64,000 nucleotides of DNA from Neospora caninum Liverpool (lineage: Eukaryota > Apicomplexa > Conoidasida > Eucoccidiorida > Sarcocystidae): the NCBI RefSeq assembly GCF_000208865.1, contig NC_018395.1, positions 4,946,839 through 5,010,838 on the forward strand. Direction: 5' to 3'. Below are positions 58,517 through 64,000 of the stretch, piece after piece; within the stretch, counting starts at the first letter, position 1, and each line of letters begins with the position of its first letter. A model generated the notes under the pieces. It saw only the letters and a list, made by a program, of their open reading frames with translations, did no database searches and had not been told where the DNA came from. The translations under genes and the position numbers were made by a program.

Positions 58517-60857
58517 TTACGCGACGAGCGCCGAAGCGGTAGCAGACTGGTACTTCCACGTGGCAGGCAGCTGCTTGGTGCGCTTGTAGTAACGCGCGAG
58601 ACGGTGGATGCGAGACTCGACGAGAATGAGGCGGAACTTCGCGTCCTTGTCTTTCCTGTTTCTCTCCAAATGCTTGCGCACGCTCACGGCCTTCTTGATC
58701 AGGTAGTACAGATCCTCAGGCAGCTCGGGAGCAAGACCTGCAGCGGAAAGTGCATGCGGCGAAGAAGCGTACACCAAAGACCCCAGAGACATGCGCCCAA
58801 CTCCACAGTCTGCCCGGCCTCAGAAAACCCACTGGCAGCCTTTTTCTGTGAAAAAAGGTGTGCATGTGCGATGTAGCGCGAACGGCGAGCCGCATATCTC
58901 TCTATCCTAGGTCCTTACTGGGTGGGCACCTTCTTTGCGAGGCTTCTAGATATTCAAAATGAATTCAGATGATATAGGGGTAAACTTCATTTAAAACTAC
59001 AGGACAGCACTGGGGGGGCGACGAAGAGAGAGAAAGGGGGAAGAGAGAGTGGCAACGACGGAAAAAAGTCGCCAAACGTGAATGTGCGTGGAGAGCAGGT
59101 TCTACCGCATGCAGACACAGTCACAAGAGGACACGAAGCTCTCGAGGCATCCGCGCGGATACCCTCGAACGCGTGGCTGCAAATGGAGATGAGACAGACG
59201 CGTGTGGGGACAGGTCTTCGAAAAATGTTGGAGAGGGCGACGGCAGAGAGCTGAACGAGAGACTGTCAGCATCTGCGCTAAATCTCTTCACTACACAGAC
59301 AGTTTTGCAGCGAGAGAAGCAGTCGATACACAGCTGAATGCCAACCTACTCGGGAATGAGTCGGCTAGCGCCCGTGTCTCTTGACAATGACACTCACTGC
59401 GGAAAAAACTGAAAACATGCTTCCTTGTGTGAAAGCCGCGGTTGCAAACGAATCCGCAAAACACATCTGCGACCTAACAAGACTCCCTGATCTGTGGCAA
59501 TTGCTTCCTTCGACGAAGGCAACGTTCATCCCTCCTACAGACACACACCTTCGCGTTACACGAGTTCTGTCCTCAAAGTATGCTTAAAAATAGATATGCT
59601 TGTCCTCGTACACTGGACCTCCAGCAGGAAATGGACTGGGTTTAGGGACTACGCGTATCATTCGTATCCGTGTGAAGATGCACGTGTTCCGGTGGAAGCA
59701 TGCAGACAGGGCCTACCTTGGATCTTGAGGATACGGAGGATCTTGTTGCCAGTGACGGATTTGACCTGAGGCACTCCGAAGGAATCTCTGAGCGTAACGC
59801 CGATCTGAAAAACCACGCAGCCAGATCGCAGAGAACGAGAAACCTATATCCACAGATTGCCCTGTGTATAGATCCACGCAATTAGAAACGCATTTACTTT
59901 GCATACGGACATCTACGCATCGTTTGCGGCACCTCAACACTGGGCCTAGATCCTTCCTCAACGGGAGGGCTGCGCTGCCTCCCCGTTTCGTGCATTCGCA
60001 TTTGGCAGTCGACAGCCCCCGGGCACAGTTTGTAGGAGCGCGTCTTTTTTTTTGCACTGTTCATTTGCCTTGGCGCACGAAGACGCGATCAAACTAGAAG
60101 CAGCTCGGGCAGTGGAAAGTGTTTTCACCAATTCCAAACCCGAAAGCGCGCCGAAGCCTCCCTTCTGCTTGACCACGCACGAACCCTGCTCTCAACCAGG
60201 TGTACATACACCGCATAGGAACCCCTCCTCGTCGTCCCGTTCTTTTTCAATCAGCCGCTATCGCGGCAAACTCCTCGGTGAGAAGAGTCGAGATTCCCTT
60301 TCGCCTCTCGCCGTTTCTTCCTTTCCTCCAAGCAACCGCGAGATCTCCAGGGGGAATATACACGCACGACTCCCGCTGTGCTTCTGTCGCTCTGCTCAAA
60401 CCACGTGATCCCGCCTTCAGGATTCGAGTTCGGTAGGGCCCGCGAGGCGAGGCACGAATTTTTTCCCGGTGAGCCTTTTGGACAGAGACACGGAACGGTC
60501 AACGAGAAACCTTTTTCTCGGCTTCCGTCGCGAAGTCGCCGCGAGGACACCGATTCATTTCTCTGGGCTGAGCAAATCACGGGCGGGGCGCGGGGCGCCG
60601 GAAAGGGTGGGACCGTACGAAATCCCCTTTTACGAAAGTTTCTTTTTCTGGGAGTGTTTCCCCGCGCAACAGAAAAGCGGGCGCGGATAAAGGTGAGGCG
60701 CACAAAGTACCTGGGAGGGCGTTTGGCCCTTCTTGGCGAGCTTGACGATGTGCTCTTCGACGTCGGAGGGTTTGATTTTCAGCCACGTCGGGGGCTTTCT
60801 GCGCCAGGGGAGAGCGCTGGCAGACATGCCCTTGCCGGGACCGTACATGCGCCCCAT
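58517..60857 (-). CDS. RPS13: 40S ribosomal protein uS15 (RPS13)
   Basis: A small-subunit ribosomal protein that binds the central domain of 18S rRNA. Three exons, 60857-60711, 59804-59717 and 58737-58517 (stop), join in phases 0 and 1 and give 151 residues, the same length as animal RPS13. It starts [20 protein letters not shown], continues [20 protein letters not shown], exon 2 has [20 protein letters not shown], and exon 3 has [20 protein letters not shown] and [20 protein letters not shown]. All of these are canonical eukaryotic uS15 segments, so the start and all splice sites are well fixed. Introns are 906 and 979 bp. A TGCATGC word lies about 650 bp upstream of the ATG. Confidence 0.97.
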
Positions 60858-61510
60858 GTTGACGGAGAGAGAAAACGGAGAAACGGAAAGAAAAGCCGCG
60901 GAGAGACAAAAATCAGAGGCGAAGAACTCGCTCTCTCGCGCGGGACTCCAACGGACAACACACGGGGGCACGAAGGAGAGAAAAAAGAAGGGTGACACAG
61001 CCACCGGAGAGGCGAGGCAAAGAAAGGAAGAGATTTGAAGCGAAGAACCTCCGCCACGATATCCGGCGAAACCCGAGAAAAACCGCCTCGGGAGAACACG
61101 GACAGTGCCCTCGCTCCCCACGCTCAGAAACCCCCACCCCTCGCAGGCTCAAGGGACACACGCGCGCGCATGCAAAAAAGACTCCACCCCACCACTTGTA
61201 TTTTGTGCGATGTTGCCAAAAAAATACCCGCTCTTACTTGCGCATGTGCAGCCGCGACTCCGTGCTCGCGATTGAAAATCCGTTCCCCCGCAGTTGGCGC
61301 CGCCGAGGCGACGCTTCTATAACCGCTTCGTTAAGGATGTATACATGCGCATGTGCCCTTACATATATATATATATATTACACCTTTGTGAACGCAAGAA
61401 GCCTGTGCATATTTTTAAACTCCCAGGAAATTGCATTAAATCCTTTCAGCTATGTCGCTGCATCCTCAGCGCAAGAGTGGTGTGCTATGTAGCCCGTGCT
61501 TATCTCTACA

Positions 61511-61517
61511 TGCATGC
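61511..61517. promoter_or_regulatory. TGCATGC element upstream of uS15
   Basis: The palindrome-like heptamer TGCATGC, followed by G, fits the TRP-2 motif ([T/C]GCATGC[G/A]) described for Toxoplasma ribosomal-protein promoters. A further CGCATGCA is at about 61,166-61,173. This word is common across the window, so its role here is inference. Confidence 0.4.
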
Positions 61518-61655
61518 GTCCGTAAAAATGTAGATGAGAATTTATAATAAAATTTGCAGATATAGATGGATTTCTGCGAAGCGGCATCCTTCGCGTTGTT
61601 GTTCGTTTGATCGTTGGGGGGAGAGGACGAAGCGCTGCGCACGGGGCCTTCCAAT

Positions 61656-61672
61656 CACACACACACACACAC
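61656..61672. repeat. (CA)n microsatellite
   Basis: About eight CA units, directly visible. Confidence 0.9.
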
Positions 61673-62226
61673 GTCACTCTGGTGCAGTGCACCGAAACTG
61701 CAAAGCACATGAGCCTGTTCTCTTTCGATGGGGAAACCGTCAGCCGGCGGTCAACGCTCAAAGGGCTTGTATTGGTCAGGTTTTGAACCGGCGACGAACG
61801 CAGTCCTCCCACATTCCGCAGCTGGTTGCTTTTCACACTGCCGTCTGCGTCGTTTCGCTTCCGGGAAAGGATTCAAACAACCCCCGTGACTCACTCCTTT
61901 TGAACCCACGACGCATAAGAGATCTGACGTAACAAAAATAGTCCGAGCACTCCCCCGAGGTAGAACCCTCTCAAGTCACTTCTTGGAGTAGAAGAATATT
62001 GCTTGGGCAGCGTCGACCTTGAGCACACTCCGCAGGAAATCCGACTTTCTACATCTTAACCGAATAGTCTCTTTCCTCACGTTTCTTCCCTCAACCAGGA
62101 ACTCACAGATACACAAGCTACATCTCTTCGCGCCTGCATCTGTGCTCAACCATACGAAAAGCGCAAGAGGCCGAGAAGTATCTGTCGATAAAAAAGTGTG
62201 TACGGATGTTAGCAGCGAAGGTCTTC

Positions 62227-62240
62227 GGGGGGGGGGGGGG
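62227..62240. repeat. Poly-G tract
   Basis: Fourteen consecutive G residues. Confidence 0.9.
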
Positions 62241-63542
62241 TGATGCTCCGGAGAAGTGTGCCTTATCGAATGAGAGAGGAAATGCCAAGAGGAAGAGAGT
62301 CATGGAAAGAGGGGTAGCGAAGGGGTAACACTCGGCCGGGAAATCCAGCAGATCGAAAGGTTCTTGTGACGGCGCGAGAAATCACTCCTGGGTAGGTAAG
62401 GCGCTCTCCAGTGGTGAGAGATGCCCCACTCAAAAAACCGCAAAACTGGAACTGTAAAAGCAACTACTCCTTCGAAAAGAGGCGAGGTTGCATTTTCTGA
62501 ACAGCGGAGTGGACGCGAAGACGCTTCGCGCGGTCTTGCCCGTCCATCCGAGCATCAGACTGAATTTATGTGTAGTATGCACGCAAAGCCTGTTAGGTGC
62601 GATTGTGAAGTAAGCAAAGGGCTGTCTTTACTGTTTAATTGTTGGAAAAACAGCAAGACCTGAAAGACTCCTGCCAGAGATGAGATCGTGTAAAGGAGGG
62701 CTCCTCGCGCCTTGTCAATTGCCATTGTGTACATACAAATCATGTTGTCGTACAACTACATATACCTATATCTGTATATATCTATATATAGATGCATGTA
62801 TTACGTATCTGTAACGATGTATGTATATTCGTAGGGTGTTCAGAAGAATCAACGTGAAGCGACTCAATCAAGTACGTGTGCATCTATATGCATGTACATT
62901 TATCTACTGAGGAGGGAAGATAGAGGCAAGAATATTAAGAAGCAACACGGGAGCAAGCCGGAAGGAACGAAGAGGCCCCAGGAAACACCAGGCCTCCCGT
63001 GGAAATCAGTACAGAGCAGAATGAGGGTCAAAAGGTCGTGATGAGGGAAACATTCTCGCGCGTTCCTCAGAGCTACGCAGCCTTAAACCAAAAAAATGTT
63101 TGCTTTTCCGAGACAGCAGTTGAAAGCGAGAAAGCAAAAACTGACCGCTTACAAGTCGTCAGAAAACAAAAGCGCGAAGACAGTCCAAGACAAGCAGTGC
63201 AGGACGTGAGCGCGAGGTGCCGACAGCCCAGACGAACGAGAAAGAGAGAACGGAAACAGTCTCGGGTTCTTGCGTGCGCAATTAACAAATCGAGAGAGAT
63301 GCTCAGACAGGAGAGATCACACATCAGCGCCGAAAAGCGCGAGAGAAAAGAGACGAGAAGCGGATGACTCAAAGAGAGAAAACGCCCCCAGAGCTCCCGC
63401 GGAGAAGAGCCTCCGGAGGTCGGAAGGCTCTCCGTTCAGTCTCGAGCGAGTTGTTTTCTTACTCATTGTCCGGTACAAACCATTAATGCTAAAGGGACAG
63501 GAAGAGGAAACGGTAAGTTCAGACAGAAGATCCGCGTCTCTC

Positions 63543-63680
63543 TCAGGTGAGTTTCAGCCCGCCCTTCGAGTTGCTTTCTTCCATCAACGCATCTTGTGCA
63601 TTCATCACGCGCAGGACTGCCTTCTTGCTGGTTTCTTGCAATTCGCCGCCGCAAATGATCTCGTCCAAAAGATAGTATGC
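63543..63680 (-). CDS. Clathrin adaptor sigma subunit (AP-1-like), last exon
   Basis: Only the terminal exon is in the window: 45 residues starting AYYLLDEIICGGELQETSKK and ending KGGLKLT, after an acceptor GTTTTTCGATGGATCAG. The LDE-x-x-GGE-x-QETSKK-x-VL core is that of AP-1 sigma; sigma-2, -3 and -4 differ at the GGE and SKK positions. The subunit is part of the tetrameric AP-1 coat that sorts cargo at the trans-Golgi, which in Toxoplasma includes traffic to rhoptries and micronemes. The upstream exons lie beyond 64,000. The visible part of the next intron (63,681-64,000) holds a TA microsatellite at 63,706-63,724 and no exon that I can see. Confidence 0.8.
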   Translation of the reverse strand, partial: AYYLLDEIICGGELQETSKKAVLRVMNAQDALMEESNSKGGLKLT

Positions 63681-63705
63681 CTGATCCATCGAAAAACGAA
63701 AAACA

Positions 63706-63724
63706 GGTATATATATATATATAT
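63706..63724. repeat. (TA)n microsatellite in adaptor-sigma intron
   Basis: About nine TA units directly upstream of the terminal exon's acceptor region. Confidence 0.9.
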
Positions 63725-64000
63725 CCATACGTATGCATATAGGAGAGAGCGATACGTCTATGGACCCCCATTATGCATGGGTTTCCGTATAGATGCTTGT
63801 CGATGCTTCTCGCCATCTGTAGATCTGCGTACTCGCAGAGATAAGCGAGAAAGCGGGGGAAAAACAGCGTTTTCATCGTTATGTGATTCGCACAATCGAG
63901 GCCAAAGGACAACTCGCGAACGACCGACGAGCAAACCAGATACATATTTATTTGCATATACATATATATTTCTACAAAAAACATATGTGCATATATTGGT

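Larger units (their letters stand above)
60858..63542. other. Intergenic region between uS15 start and adaptor gene end
   Basis: It contains the uS15 promoter and leader and the 3' UTR of the adaptor-sigma gene. Simple repeats lie at 61,362-61,378 (TA), 61,656-61,672 (CA), 62,227-62,240 (G) and about 62,755-62,800 (TATA-rich). A plus-strand frame at 62,999-63,367 starts on GTG and is Arg/Lys/Gln-rich, so I do not call it. Confidence 0.5.

Noticed and set aside
1..64000. tRNA genes
   Set aside because: I looked for GGTTCGAAT/GGTTCAAAT loops on both strands. The few hits (such as near 23,108, 53,606 and 61,890) lack matching arms or lie in exons. A tRNAscan-SE run would settle it.

Overview
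The window is nuclear DNA of a coccidian apicomplexan, most likely Toxoplasma gondii or a close relative (Neospora, Hammondia). The reasons are genes broken by many 300-900 bp introns with GT..AG borders, GC-rich exons, pyrimidine-rich leaders, very frequent TGCATGC-like words, (TA)n/(TATG)n microsatellites inside introns, and proteins carrying long Ser/Arg/Ala-rich insertions. I see no bacterial, viral, organellar, CRISPR or insertion-sequence features, and no convincing tRNA or rRNA.

Layout, left to right: the end of a HECT-type ubiquitin ligase (+, 1-1978); a roughly 1,827-residue helical, probably organellar protein (-, 4290-13197); a PPIL1-like cyclophilin (+, 13675-15011); gamma-glutamyl phosphate reductase of proline synthesis (+, 17767-20286); the methyltransferase activator TRM112 (+, 23003-24821); the ERAD/Cdc48 cofactor UFD1 (+, 27354-31220); a gene-poor stretch; a small unrecognised gene (-, 5' part 38232-39735); asparaginyl-tRNA synthetase (+, 40898-44060); an MCM9-family helicase in 12 phase-compatible exons (-, 45431-55609); ribosomal protein uS15/RPS13 (-, 58517-60857); and the last exon of a clathrin-adaptor sigma subunit (-, from 63543, running off the right edge).

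Two gene pairs are divergent and probably share a promoter region: the helical protein with the cyclophilin (478 bp apart), and the small gene with AsnRS (about 1.2 kb apart). The HECT/helical-protein and AsnRS/MCM9 pairs are convergent. The genes do not form one pathway. They are housekeeping functions: ubiquitin and ERAD (HECT, UFD1), translation (AsnRS, uS15, TRM112), splicing-type cyclophilin, proline synthesis, DNA recombination (MCM9) and vesicle traffic (AP sigma).

The most interesting items are an MCM9 whose Walker B glutamate and sensor-1 asparagine appear replaced and which carries a 15-bp minisatellite-encoded Ser/Pro tail; an AsnRS with a weak-context upstream AUG ahead of a strong one, suggesting dual targeting; a large insertion next to the HECT catalytic cysteine; a cyclophilin with Phe in place of the cyclosporin-binding Trp; and several coding-like orphan stretches. 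All exon borders were read by eye from splice signals and phase and have no transcript support.
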